Below are positions 1 through 5,600 of a stretch of DNA of 15,222 nt, in pieces. The notes under the pieces are model-generated. The model was given only the letters and a program-made list of their open reading frames with translations. It did not search any database and was not told where the DNA came from. This DNA comes from Betaproteobacteria bacterium (GTDB taxonomy: Bacteria; Pseudomonadota; Gammaproteobacteria; Burkholderiales; Burkholderiaceae_E). The stretch lies in NCBI GenBank assembly GCA_016868095.1, contig VGHV01000023.1, forward strand, positions 1-15,222, in the 5' to 3' direction. The number at the start of each line of letters is the position of its first letter. Position 1 is the first letter of the stretch. The translations under genes were made by a program, and so were the position numbers.

Positions 1-63
1 AAGAAAGCCCTACTTGCCTTGGCGCAGTTAAACCTTCCTATTTTAGCCGAAGCCGCAAGTTAG
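1..63 (+). CDS. C-terminal tail of an unidentified plus-strand gene (partial)
   Basis: Frame 1 is open from the first base to a TAG at 61-63 and encodes the 20 residues [20 protein letters not shown]. The gene starts outside the window. The tail is Leu/Ala-rich and looks like an amphipathic helix, but it is too short to assign to a family. It runs towards recR, and the two stop codons overlap in the tetranucleotide TTAG (TAG on plus, TAA on minus). A 20-codon open frame can occur by chance, so the case rests mainly on its plausible composition and on the tight convergent junction, which resembles the dut/tal junction elsewhere in the window. Confidence 0.35.
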   Translation, partial: KKALLALAQLNLPILAEAAS

Positions 64-659
64 GCGCCGGAGAAACCTCTTCGATCTCTTAAGGCCTGGG
101 CAATGGTGCTGGCATCGACATATTCAAGCTCACTTCCTACCGGAACGCCCCGGGCCAGACGACTGACCTTTAACCCCTGCCGCTTAAGCATCATCCCGAG
201 ATAATGCGCGGTCGCTTCGCCTTCGGCAGTGAAGTTGGTAGCCAGAATGACCTCGCTCACCAAACCATCGTTAACCCGACTCAGCAGGCGCTGGATATGC
301 AAGTCATCTGGGCCGATACCATCAAGCGGCGAAAGACGGCCCATCAGCACGAAGTAATAACCCGAATAGCTCAATGTTTGCTCGAGCATTAACTGGTCTG
401 CCGGTGTTTCTACGACGCATAAAAGGCCAGGGTCTCTGCGGGCCGATGAGCAAGTGTCGCAAAGGCTTTGTTCGGAAAACGTATTGCAGCGTTCGCAATG
501 CTTTATTTTTTGTACCGCTTCAGCAAGCGATCGTCCAAGCAAAGCTGCCCCTTCTCGGTCATGCTGAAGCATGTGAAAAGCATAACGCTGTGCCGATTTT
601 GGACCAACGCCGGGAAGCCTGCGTAGCGCTGCGATAAGCGCATCAAGCGTTGGTGACAC
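60..659 (-). CDS. recR: Recombination mediator protein RecR
   Basis: RecR works with RecO (and RecF) to load RecA onto SSB-coated single-stranded DNA at gaps during recombinational repair. The protein has 199 residues, the usual length. In order it shows a helix-hairpin-helix ([14 protein letters not shown], about 12-25), a four-cysteine zinc site (C55, C58, C67, C70), a Toprim domain (about 78-175, with E84 and the stretch [14 protein letters not shown]), and the conserved C-terminal [12 protein letters not shown]. The start is GTG at 657-659; it gives the expected N-terminus, but upstream there is only a weak CTAGG as ribosome binding site. It is the last gene of the dnaX-ybaB-recR cluster, 84 bases after ybaB, and its stop overlaps a convergent frame. 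The family call is secure. Confidence 0.96.
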   Translation of the reverse strand: MSPTLDALIAALRRLPGVGPKSAQRYAFHMLQHDREGAALLGRSLAEAVQKIKHCERCNTFSEQSLCDTCSSARRDPGLLCVVETPADQLMLEQTLSYSGYYFVLMGRLSPLDGIGPDDLHIQRLLSRVNDGLVSEVILATNFTAEGEATAHYLGMMLKRQGLKVSRLARGVPVGSELEYVDASTIAQALRDRRGFSGA

Positions 660-701
660 CCAAATCGCCTAGGTGGTTGAATCGGTTCAGCTCATCGCCC
701 C

Positions 702-764
702 TCAAAAGGGTCGCTTGAACGATCAAAAGCGCTACCTGAACCATCAAAAGGGAAGCTTAAACCC
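702..764 (-). repeat. Three tandem 21-bp units triplicating the ybaB 3' end
   Basis: Read on the minus strand, 764-744, 743-723 and 722-702 are three consecutive 21-base units. Each fits TTY-ARG-NNN-SSC-TTT-TGA after a variable first codon. Unit 1 holds the last six codons and stop of ybaB. Units 2 and 3 follow in the same frame and each again ends in TTTTGA. Counted by eye, identities are 14/21 (1 v 2), 16/21 (1 v 3) and 15/21 (2 v 3). They fill most of the 84-base gap between ybaB and recR. The rest of the gap (660-701) holds nothing I recognise beyond the weak recR leader. Confidence 0.7.
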
Positions 765-1070
765 AGGTGGCAGCGGTAAACCTTGGGTGAGCTTACCCAT
801 GTGGGCCTGAGCAGTTTCGTCTGCTTTTCGAAGCGCATCATTGAGCGCGGCCACCACTAAATCCTCAAGCATATCTTTGTCATCGGTCAGCAGCGAGGGA
901 TCAATAATCACTCGGCGAACTTCATTACGGGCGGTCACAATCGCCTTCACCATGCCCGCCCCGGACTGCCCTTCAACTTCGACACTGGCCAGTTGCTCCT
1001 GGGCCTTTTTCATATTGTCTTGCATTTGCTGGGCTTGCTTCATCAAGCCCGCCAATTGACCCTTCATCAT
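744..1070 (-). CDS. ybaB: YbaB/EbfC family nucleoid-associated protein
   Basis: A small dimeric DNA-binding protein of the YbaB/EbfC family, associated with the nucleoid and encoded between dnaX and recR in many bacteria. It has 108 residues, typical for the family. The N-terminus [17 protein letters not shown] begins a long, Gln/Lys-rich helix (about 1-30). A strand-rich core follows ([22 protein letters not shown]), then a C-terminal helix (about 73-93) and a short tail, [10 protein letters not shown]. The start is ATG at 1068-1070, with AAAGGA about seven bases upstream. It lies 33 bases after dnaX, so co-transcription is likely. The final codons and stop are repeated twice more downstream in the same frame, which is unusual. 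Its exact role is poorly defined even in model species; the family call is firm. Confidence 0.93.
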   Translation of the reverse strand: MMKGQLAGLMKQAQQMQDNMKKAQEQLASVEVEGQSGAGMVKAIVTARNEVRRVIIDPSLLTDDKDMLEDLVVAALNDALRKADETAQAHMGKLTQGLPLPPGFKLPF

Positions 1071-1103
1071 GGGATTATCCTTTCAAGGTTTTCCAAAGTG
1101 ATT

Positions 1104-2828
1104 CTAGTGCTTACGCGCTTGGACTGAGTCGGGATCGATTTGGGCGCCGAGTTCGTTGACCATCGCCTGCACAAAAGGATCGCTTTGCAAACCCTGAAGC
1201 GCGGCGTCACGCTCGGCGCGTCGTTGCGCATCATGAATGGACGCGGCCGTCTGCACCCCAACCGAGCCGACTTCGGCCGACAAGCGTAGCGGCACTTGAA
1301 AGTGCCCAACCAGCAAATCTTTGACTTTGTTGACGGTTGCCTGTTCAGCAAGCGGTCGAATGGGCACGCGCACCCGGATGTGTACACCCTCGATGGCGAG
1401 CAACTCGCTTTGTTCTAAAAATTGACGAACAAAACCTGAACAGGGAATCCTCGTGGCAAGCTCAGACCACTCGCAATCCATTGTGAACTCGGTCACCTCG
1501 ACAGTGGCATCTTGCCCTGACGGCTGACGAGCTAACGGCTGACGAGCTAACGGCTGACGAACTAACGGCTGACGAGCCGACTGCGGCTCGGATGCCTCCC
1601 TTTGCATGCTCGATGCTATTGGCTGCGCGGCCCGCTTGGCTGGCGCTGCGACCGGCCGCACATCGGGAGCTAGGGTGGATCCATGATTCACAGCCTGTGC
1701 CTGAGTAGCTGAAGCGCGAAAGGCTAAAGGTCGAAAGGCGTGCAGTCTCAGCAAAGTCATGGTCAATCCCGCTTGCTGATCGGGTGCAAGTGACAGATCA
1801 CGGCGTCCGTGAAGCAGGATTTGCCAGTAAACCTGCAACTGTTCCGCTTCGCAGGCATCAGCCCAGCGCCTAAGTTGCGGGTCGTCTGACTCAAGCGCGT
1901 CGAGTTTCAGAAGGCTCAAGTCTTGCACCAATTGTGCAAGTGCCTGCAGGACTGCAGCGGCGTCAACCCCTAAAGCACATACTTCTTCTGCGAGCGCGCA
2001 AAGTTGACGAGGGTTTGCATCCAAAAGCGCTTCCATGATCTGCGCAACTTTATCTCGGTCAATCGCACCAAGCATCGCCAAAACTTCAGCGCTTCGAACC
2101 TCGCCTGCGCCGTGCGAAATCGCCTGATCAAGCAGCGATAATGCATCGCGCATCGAGCCGGCAGCCGACTTGGCAATCTGGTTTAACGCATCGGACTCGT
2201 AGGCAATTTGCTCCTCGTGAAGCACCGTTGATAAATGCTCGGCAATCGCCTGCGGCGACATGTTGCGTAGCGACAATTGCAAACAACGCGACAACACGGT
2301 GACCGGGACCTTTTGAGGGTCGGTCGTGGCTAAGACGAAGACCACATGCCCTGGCGGTTCCTCGAGTGTCTTGAGCATTGCATTAAAGGCATGATTGCTG
2401 AGCATGTGAACTTCGTCGATTACATACACCTTCCAGCGCCCAAGCGTTGGTGCATAGATCGCGTTTTCAAGCAACTGGGCCATTTCCTCAACGCCCCGAT
2501 GGCTAGCCGCATCAAGCTCCAAGTAGTCCACATAGCGGCTGCGATCGATTTGAAGGCAGGACGAGCAAAGGCCGCAGGGATCTGGATCATCCCGGTCGAC
2601 CTGTTCACAGTTCAAAGCCTTCGCAAGTATGCGAGCAATGGTTGTTTTCCCCACACCGCGGGTACCCGTAAGCAAGTAAGCATGGTGAATCCGCCCGGTT
2701 TTCAAACCATGACGCAAGGCCTTCACCACATGCTCTTGCCCTACGAGCGAAGCAAAATTACGTGGTCGCCATTTACGGGCCAGTACCTGATGCTGTGAAA
2801 CGGCGTCTTCGGGGAATAGTGGGTCCAT
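1104..2828 (-). CDS. dnaX: DNA polymerase III subunit tau (DnaX)
   Basis: DnaX is the ATPase of the clamp loader, which opens the beta sliding clamp, and tau ties the loader to the polymerase cores and to DnaB helicase. The protein has 574 residues. It shows Walker A (GTRGVGKTT, about 55-63), a zinc site (C74, C85, C88, C91), Walker B/DEAD-like IDEVH (137-141), sensor 1 LATTD (166-170) and the SRC motif with its arginine finger (180-182). After the AAA+ and helical domains comes a Pro/Ala/Gln-rich linker with a five-residue repeat (417-436) and a C-terminal tau domain. The ATG at 2826-2828 has CAGGA a few bases upstream and lies 15 bases beyond the 4.5S RNA. I found no A-rich slippery heptamer of the E. 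coli type, so how or whether a short gamma form is made is unclear. Confidence 0.96.
   Translation of the reverse strand: MDPLFPEDAVSQHQVLARKWRPRNFASLVGQEHVVKALRHGLKTGRIHHAYLLTGTRGVGKTTIARILAKALNCEQVDRDDPDPCGLCSSCLQIDRSRYVDYLELDAASHRGVEEMAQLLENAIYAPTLGRWKVYVIDEVHMLSNHAFNAMLKTLEEPPGHVVFVLATTDPQKVPVTVLSRCLQLSLRNMSPQAIAEHLSTVLHEEQIAYESDALNQIAKSAAGSMRDALSLLDQAISHGAGEVRSAEVLAMLGAIDRDKVAQIMEALLDANPRQLCALAEEVCALGVDAAAVLQALAQLVQDLSLLKLDALESDDPQLRRWADACEAEQLQVYWQILLHGRRDLSLAPDQQAGLTMTLLRLHAFRPLAFRASATQAQAVNHGSTLAPDVRPVAAPAKRAAQPIASSMQREASEPQSARQPLVRQPLARQPLARQPSGQDATVEVTEFTMDCEWSELATRIPCSGFVRQFLEQSELLAIEGVHIRVRVPIRPLAEQATVNKVKDLLVGHFQVPLRLSAEVGSVGVQTAASIHDAQRRAERDAALQGLQSDPFVQAMVNELGAQIDPDSVQARKH
1521..1580 (-). 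repeat. Four copies of a 15-bp tandem repeat in the dnaX linker
   Basis: On the plus strand the unit CGGCTGACGAGCTAA recurs every 15 bases from 1521. Two copies are identical (1521-1535, 1536-1550), one has a single change (1551-1565), and the last is degenerate at its end (1566-1580). On the coding strand this reads SARQP-LVRQP-LARQP-LARQP, residues 417-436 of DnaX. Because the unit is a multiple of three, copy number can change without a frameshift, and the site lies in a flexible linker that should tolerate length change. Confidence 0.9.
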
Positions 2829-2843
2829 ATGATCCTGCAGACT

Positions 2844-2941
2844 GGACGAGCCGGGACCTCGGCACTCACGACGAACGGCTGTGGCTGCTTCCTTCCGGAC
2901 CTGACCAGGTTCACCGGGCCACGATGCGAGGGGGCCCGTCC
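2844..2941 (-). ncRNA. ffs: 4.5S RNA, bacterial signal recognition particle RNA
   Basis: The minus strand carries the hallmark SRP RNA core AGGTCCGGAAGGAAGCAG (domain IV, with the GGAA tetraloop and the asymmetric internal loops that bind Ffh). The ends pair: GGACGGGCC at the 5' end with GGCTCGTCC at the 3' end, allowing one G-U pair, and one more T-A pair may extend the stem. This gives a 98-nt hairpin, within the range of the short bacterial form. With Ffh, the RNA targets membrane proteins to FtsY and the Sec translocon. It ends 15 bases before the dnaX start codon, so it is probably cut from a longer ffs-dnaX transcript. The mature ends are inferred from pairing only. Confidence 0.95.
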
Positions 2942-2947
2942 ATCCTC

Positions 2948-2953
2948 ATTCTA
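2948..2953 (-). promoter_or_regulatory. Probable -10 box for the 4.5S RNA / dnaX transcript
   Basis: The minus strand reads TAGAAT here, six bases before the deduced 5' end of the 4.5S RNA, so the spacing to a start at 2941 is right for a sigma-70 -10 element. I could not find a good -35 box at 16-18 bases upstream, so the promoter is only half supported. Confidence 0.5.
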
Positions 2954-3076
2954 ACAACAGGCGCGAAAGCCCTGCCCCGTACCAATTGCCCAAACGGTTA
3001 CTCGAACAACTTAAGCGGCCCTTTCCCGCTGGGGTTTTTGCAAGGCTTCACGCTATGATTGAGCCCACTGTTTCTC

Positions 3077-3081
3077 AGGAG
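3077..3081 (+). promoter_or_regulatory. Ribosome binding site that fixes the trxA start
   Basis: AGGAG lies seven bases before the ATG at 3089. The reading frame is also open upstream from a TTG at 3059, but that codon has no ribosome binding site and the added ten residues are absent from thioredoxins. A TATGAT at 3054-3059 could be a -10 box for trxA, but no -35 box lies at the right distance. Confidence 0.75.
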
Positions 3082-3088
3082 TGGATCG

Positions 3089-3412
3089 ATGAGCGTTAAA
3101 CATGTGAGTTCCAGCAGTTTTGACGAAGACGTGATGAAGGCCGAAGGACACGTGCTGGTGGACTTTTGGGCTGAGTGGTGCGGGCCTTGCAAAATGATTG
3201 CCCCCATCCTCGACGAAGTTGCCAAAGACATGGGCGACAAACTGCAAGTTGCAAAACTCAATGTCGATGAACACGGCGAAATCGCGCAACGCTTCGGTAT
3301 CCGCGGCATTCCAACCTTGATTCTTTTCAAACAAGGCGAACAGGTCGCGCAACAGGTCGGCGCCGTATCAAAGTCACAACTTGTTCAGTTCTTACAAAAA
3401 AATATCGGCTGA
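3089..3412 (+). CDS. trxA: Thioredoxin
   Basis: A cytoplasmic thiol-disulfide oxidoreductase that reduces ribonucleotide reductase, methionine sulfoxide reductases and other targets, and is itself recycled by thioredoxin reductase. With 107 residues it is a single thioredoxin fold of standard length. It has the active site WCGPC (C31, C34), the buried Asp25, and the cis-proline at P75 (GIPT). There is no signal peptide, so it is cytoplasmic. The ATG is chosen from the AGGAG seven bases upstream. In many proteobacteria trxA is followed by rho; here the next genes are rpmB-rpmG, whose promoter overlaps the last codons of trxA. It is transcribed divergently from the 4.5S RNA. Confidence 0.96.
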   Translation: MSVKHVSSSSFDEDVMKAEGHVLVDFWAEWCGPCKMIAPILDEVAKDMGDKLQVAKLNVDEHGEIAQRFGIRGIPTLILFKQGEQVAQQVGAVSKSQLVQFLQKNIG

Positions 3413-3420
3413 TGTATAGT
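3392..3420 (+). promoter_or_regulatory. Sigma-70 promoter for rpmB-rpmG, overlapping the trxA 3' end
   Basis: TTACAA (3392-3397) and TATAGT (3415-3420) are separated by exactly 17 bases, close matches to the sigma-70 consensus. Transcription would begin near 3427, about 30 bases before the rpmB start. The -35 box lies inside the final trxA codons and the -10 box just beyond the trxA stop. This would let ribosomal protein expression run independently of trxA. Confidence 0.7.
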
Positions 3421-3457
3421 TGAAGACTTTGCAATCTAAGCATTGACCGAGGTTGAT

Positions 3458-3694
3458 ATGGCGCGCGTATGTCAGGTAACTGGAAAAGCTCCGATGGTGG
3501 GAAACAATGTTTCTCACGCCAACAACAAGACCAAGCGGCGCTTTTTGCCCAACTTGCACTACCGACGCTTTTGGGTTGAGACCGAAAAGCGCTGGGTTAG
3601 GCTACGCATCTCCTCTGCTGGTCTTCGATTGATCGACAAGCAAGGTATTGATGAGGTGCTTAGCGGCATGCGTGCCCGGGGCGAAGCGGTTTAA
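3458..3694 (+). CDS. rpmB: Large ribosomal subunit protein bL28
   Basis: A small basic protein of the 50S subunit. The 78 residues match the family length and open with [20 protein letters not shown], followed by the conserved [20 protein letters not shown] and the C-terminal [10 protein letters not shown]. It is the form without a full zinc ribbon, as in E. coli, with only the cysteine at residue 5. The start is the ATG at 3458, with GAGG five bases upstream; an in-frame extension five codons longer has no support. It has its own promoter overlapping the end of trxA and is followed 30 bases later by rpmG, the usual bL28-bL33 pairing. Confidence 0.96.
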   Translation: MARVCQVTGKAPMVGNNVSHANNKTKRRFLPNLHYRRFWVETEKRWVRLRISSAGLRLIDKQGIDEVLSGMRARGEAV

Positions 3695-3724
3695 ATCCGC
3701 TTTTCAATATTCAGGAGTTAAATC

Positions 3725-3880
3725 ATGCGTGAAAAAATCAAGCTTGAATCAAGCGCGGGTACCGGCCACTTCTATACGACCGACAAAAACAAACGCAATA
3801 CCCCGGGCAAAATGGAAATCAAAAAGTACGATCCCGTTGCTCGCAAGCACGTGATGTACAAAGAAACCAAGATTAAGTAA
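3725..3880 (+). CDS. rpmG: Large ribosomal subunit protein bL33
   Basis: A 51-residue 50S subunit protein starting [19 protein letters not shown] and ending [10 protein letters not shown]. It has no cysteines, so it is the zinc-independent form, as in E. coli. It starts about four residues later than the E. coli protein. The ATG at 3725 has AGGAG seven bases upstream, which supports this start. It lies 30 bases after rpmB in the same operon, and a hairpin with a short T-run follows. The gene is short, but the match over its whole length leaves little doubt. Confidence 0.96.
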   Translation: MREKIKLESSAGTGHFYTTDKNKRNTPGKMEIKKYDPVARKHVMYKETKIK

Positions 3881-3897
3881 TCGTTATTTACGCCCTG

Positions 3898-3930
3898 GCG
3901 CGCTCCTAGCGACAAGCCTAGCGCGCTTTT
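3898..3930 (+). terminator. Rho-independent terminator after rpmG
   Basis: GCGCGCT (3898-3904) pairs perfectly with AGCGCGC (3920-3926) across a 15-base loop and is followed directly by TTTT. It begins 17 bases after the rpmG stop. The seven-pair stem is strong, but the T-run is short. On the minus strand no T-run follows, so it looks one-directional. Confidence 0.6.
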
Positions 3931-3951
3931 AGTACAGTGCCTAGCGCGCTT
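3916..3951. repeat. 13-bp direct repeat shared by the rpmG terminator and the end of the DUF442 gene
   Basis: GCCTAGCGCGCTT occurs at 3916-3928 and again at 3939-3951, a period of 23 bases. The first copy forms the 3' arm of the rpmG terminator. The second supplies the TAG stop (read on the minus strand) and last codons of the convergent DUF442-type gene. A related CCTAGCG lies at 3905-3911. A separate perfect eight-pair hairpin with an AAA loop (3945-3963) overlaps the second copy. Confidence 0.75.
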
Positions 3952-4393
3952 GAAACAAGCGCGTGCAACGCGTTCCCGTGCGACAAAAAGCTAGCACGGG
4001 TTTCGGTAGGGCCTCAAGATGTTCGTGAAAACGATGCGCATCGTCCATCGTCATCTGCGATGAGATAACCGGTTGATAAACATAGTGAAGGCCGACCGCA
4101 TCTGCGGCCGCTTTCATCTCGGTATGACTTGGCTGGCTCGGACCACCCTCACCGTCAGGACGATTATTAATCACACTTGAAAAGCCGGCTTCCCGTATGG
4201 CGGCCATATCCTCAGGGCTCAGTTGTCCCGCGACAGCGAGGCTTGAGTCAAGCGCTGCAAAAAAAGGCAGCTCGATGAACTTATAAGCGCTGGGCGCGTC
4301 GGAAGATGACATGGCGGCGTTGGAGGCGCCGGAGCGAGACTCCGCAGAGGAATCATCGCTGCCAGGATGAGACGCTTGATGCGAGTTAGGCAT
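3941..4393 (-). CDS. DUF442 / TIGR01244-type phosphatase- or sulfurtransferase-like protein, apparently shortened at the C-terminus
   Basis: The 150-residue protein resembles the family also found as the N-terminal half of beta-lactamase hydrolase-like (Blh) proteins, with a tyrosine-phosphatase/rhodanese-like fold. Visible signatures are INNRPDGEG (75-83) and the anion-binding loop CRTGTR (C137 to R142). The first 37 residues are Ser/Ala-rich and probably disordered; M28 is an alternative start but has no ribosome binding site. From my knowledge of the family, some 20-30 residues normally follow the loop, while here the protein stops eight residues after R142. The stop lies in a 13-bp repeat. 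Its ATG overlaps the desaturase stop by eight bases, so translation is likely coupled. The substrate is unknown; a link to sulfur or fatty acid metabolism is only suggested by family and neighbour. Confidence 0.75.
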   Translation of the reverse strand: MPNSHQASHPGSDDSSAESRSGASNAAMSSSDAPSAYKFIELPFFAALDSSLAVAGQLSPEDMAAIREAGFSSVINNRPDGEGGPSQPSHTEMKAAADAVGLHYVYQPVISSQMTMDDAHRFHEHLEALPKPVLAFCRTGTRCTRLFQAR

Positions 4394-5537
4394 AACTTCT
4401 TGCCCTCAAGGAAAGCTCGCGCAAGGCGCCAACACCGCTTGCCTCGGCGCGGCGACACCAGTCTTCGAATTGTTGTACCAATTGCTCCACGGACAGCGAA
4501 GAACGCTCCCAAAGACTGGCAAGTTCGGCACGCATGCTCGTGAGTGTCTGCAAGGCATCGTCTGCTTTAGCTCGCTTTGCTTCGCGAATCGACCTTGCAT
4601 AGGCGGACATCATGTCATAACGATTGGCAATCACCGCTTGTAACGCCCGCGCGTCGATATGTTCGCAAGGTAACTGAAACTTGGGACGTTGTGACACGCG
4701 ACGGACCTTCGCCAGACCAAAAAAAACCATGATCTGGATGTACATCCAACCGATATCAAACTCCCACCACTTATAACTCAGCCGGGCTGATGCAGGGAAT
4801 GTGTGGTGGTTGTTGTGGAGTTCTTCACCACCGATCAAGATACCCCAAGGTGAAATGTTGCCGCTCTTATCGGAGGAATCGAAGTTGCGATAACCCTTCG
4901 CATGGCCGACCCCATTGATGACACCAGCCGCAAAAAATGGGATCCACCCTGTTTGAATCGCAAACATCGCAAGGCCCATGGCACCGAAAAGCAGCAGGTC
5001 AACAAGTAATAAAACATAAACACCAAGGTAGGAATGCCTTGTGTAGAGCACTCGTTCGATCCAGTCATCGGGGGTGCCGTGACCGTAGCGGTCCATGGTC
5101 TCTTGATTGAGTGCCTCGATGCGGTATAGCTCCACGCCGCGAAAAAGCACCGTCTCAAGGCCACGCGTGACCGGGCTGTGTGGATCTTCTTCGGTTTCGC
5201 ACTTGGCATGGTGTTTCCGGTGGATCGCCGCCCACTCCTTGGTCACCATACCGGTGTTTAGCCAGAGCCAGAATCTGAAAAAATGTGAAATTAAAGGATG
5301 TAAGTCCAATGCCCGATGCGCCTGGCAGCGGTGCAAGAAAATCGTAACCGCAGCTATGGTGATATGGGTTGTGACCAAGGCCACGATCAGCAAGCCGAGA
5401 AGGCTTACTTCAGAAAACCCATAAGCCACCCAATGCAGCAATGGCCGAAGCCAAGCCTCTAAACCACCAAGATGACTCAACAAACTATCGTTTGCCAGCT
5501 GTACTGCAGCCTGCTCTGTTGTTTGAATCAAGATCAT
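4386..5537 (-). CDS. Membrane fatty acid desaturase (acyl-CoA/acyl-lipid delta-9 type)
   Basis: A di-iron integral membrane enzyme that introduces a cis double bond into fatty acyl chains with O2 and an electron donor, adjusting membrane fluidity. The 383 residues show the three histidine boxes in order: HRCQAH (69-74), HRKHH (106-110) and HNNHH (241-245). Hydrophobic segments lie at about 43-68, 84-96, 171-195 and 198-211. A helical tail of about 90 residues follows the membrane domain. The ATG at 5535-5537 sits only one base from the strong GGAGG at 5539-5543; the TTG two codons later (5529-5531) has ideal seven-base spacing and may be the true start. It overlaps the following DUF442-type gene by eight bases. 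The position of the double bond cannot be read from sequence. Confidence 0.92.
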   Translation of the reverse strand: MILIQTTEQAAVQLANDSLLSHLGGLEAWLRPLLHWVAYGFSEVSLLGLLIVALVTTHITIAAVTIFLHRCQAHRALDLHPLISHFFRFWLWLNTGMVTKEWAAIHRKHHAKCETEEDPHSPVTRGLETVLFRGVELYRIEALNQETMDRYGHGTPDDWIERVLYTRHSYLGVYVLLLVDLLLFGAMGLAMFAIQTGWIPFFAAGVINGVGHAKGYRNFDSSDKSGNISPWGILIGGEELHNNHHTFPASARLSYKWWEFDIGWMYIQIMVFFGLAKVRRVSQRPKFQLPCEHIDARALQAVIANRYDMMSAYARSIREAKRAKADDALQTLTSMRAELASLWERSSLSVEQLVQQFEDWCRRAEASGVGALRELSLRARSYA

Positions 5538-5538
5538 G

Positions 5539-5543
5539 CCTCC
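5539..5543 (-). promoter_or_regulatory. Strong ribosome binding site of the desaturase, favouring a TTG start
   Basis: GGAGG on the minus strand ends one base before the ATG at 5535-5537, which is too close for normal initiation. It stands seven bases before the TTG at 5529-5531. The TTG start would shorten the protein by two residues. Confidence 0.5.
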
Positions 5544-5566
5544 CTAGCATTCTGGATCCCATGTAC

Positions 5567-5572
5567 ATTGTA
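5567..5572 (-). promoter_or_regulatory. Candidate -10 box for the desaturase, next to an ATGTACAT palindrome
   Basis: The minus strand reads TACAAT, with a possible TTGCTC -35 box 19 bases upstream, so the promoter is only moderate. A perfect eight-base palindrome, ATGTACAT (5561-5568), overlaps the box and the expected start of transcription. It could be an operator half-pattern but could equally be chance. Confidence 0.35.
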
Positions 5573-5600
5573 GGCCCATTTATCAGGGCAAGAGCAAGCC

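Noticed and set aside
2346..2798. 150-codon open frame on the plus strand opposite dnaX
   Set aside because: It is antisense to the conserved AAA+ domain of dnaX, its translation resembles no family I know, and no ribosome binding site precedes it.
3014..3039. Small hairpin (AGCGG/CCGCT) followed by GGGGTTTTT upstream of trxA
   Set aside because: It resembles a terminator, but the stem is five pairs, four G residues separate it from the T-run, and no plus-strand gene ends before it.
3053..3352. 99-codon frame antisense to trxA
   Set aside because: It is a shadow of the trxA codons, with no recognisable domain and no initiation signals.
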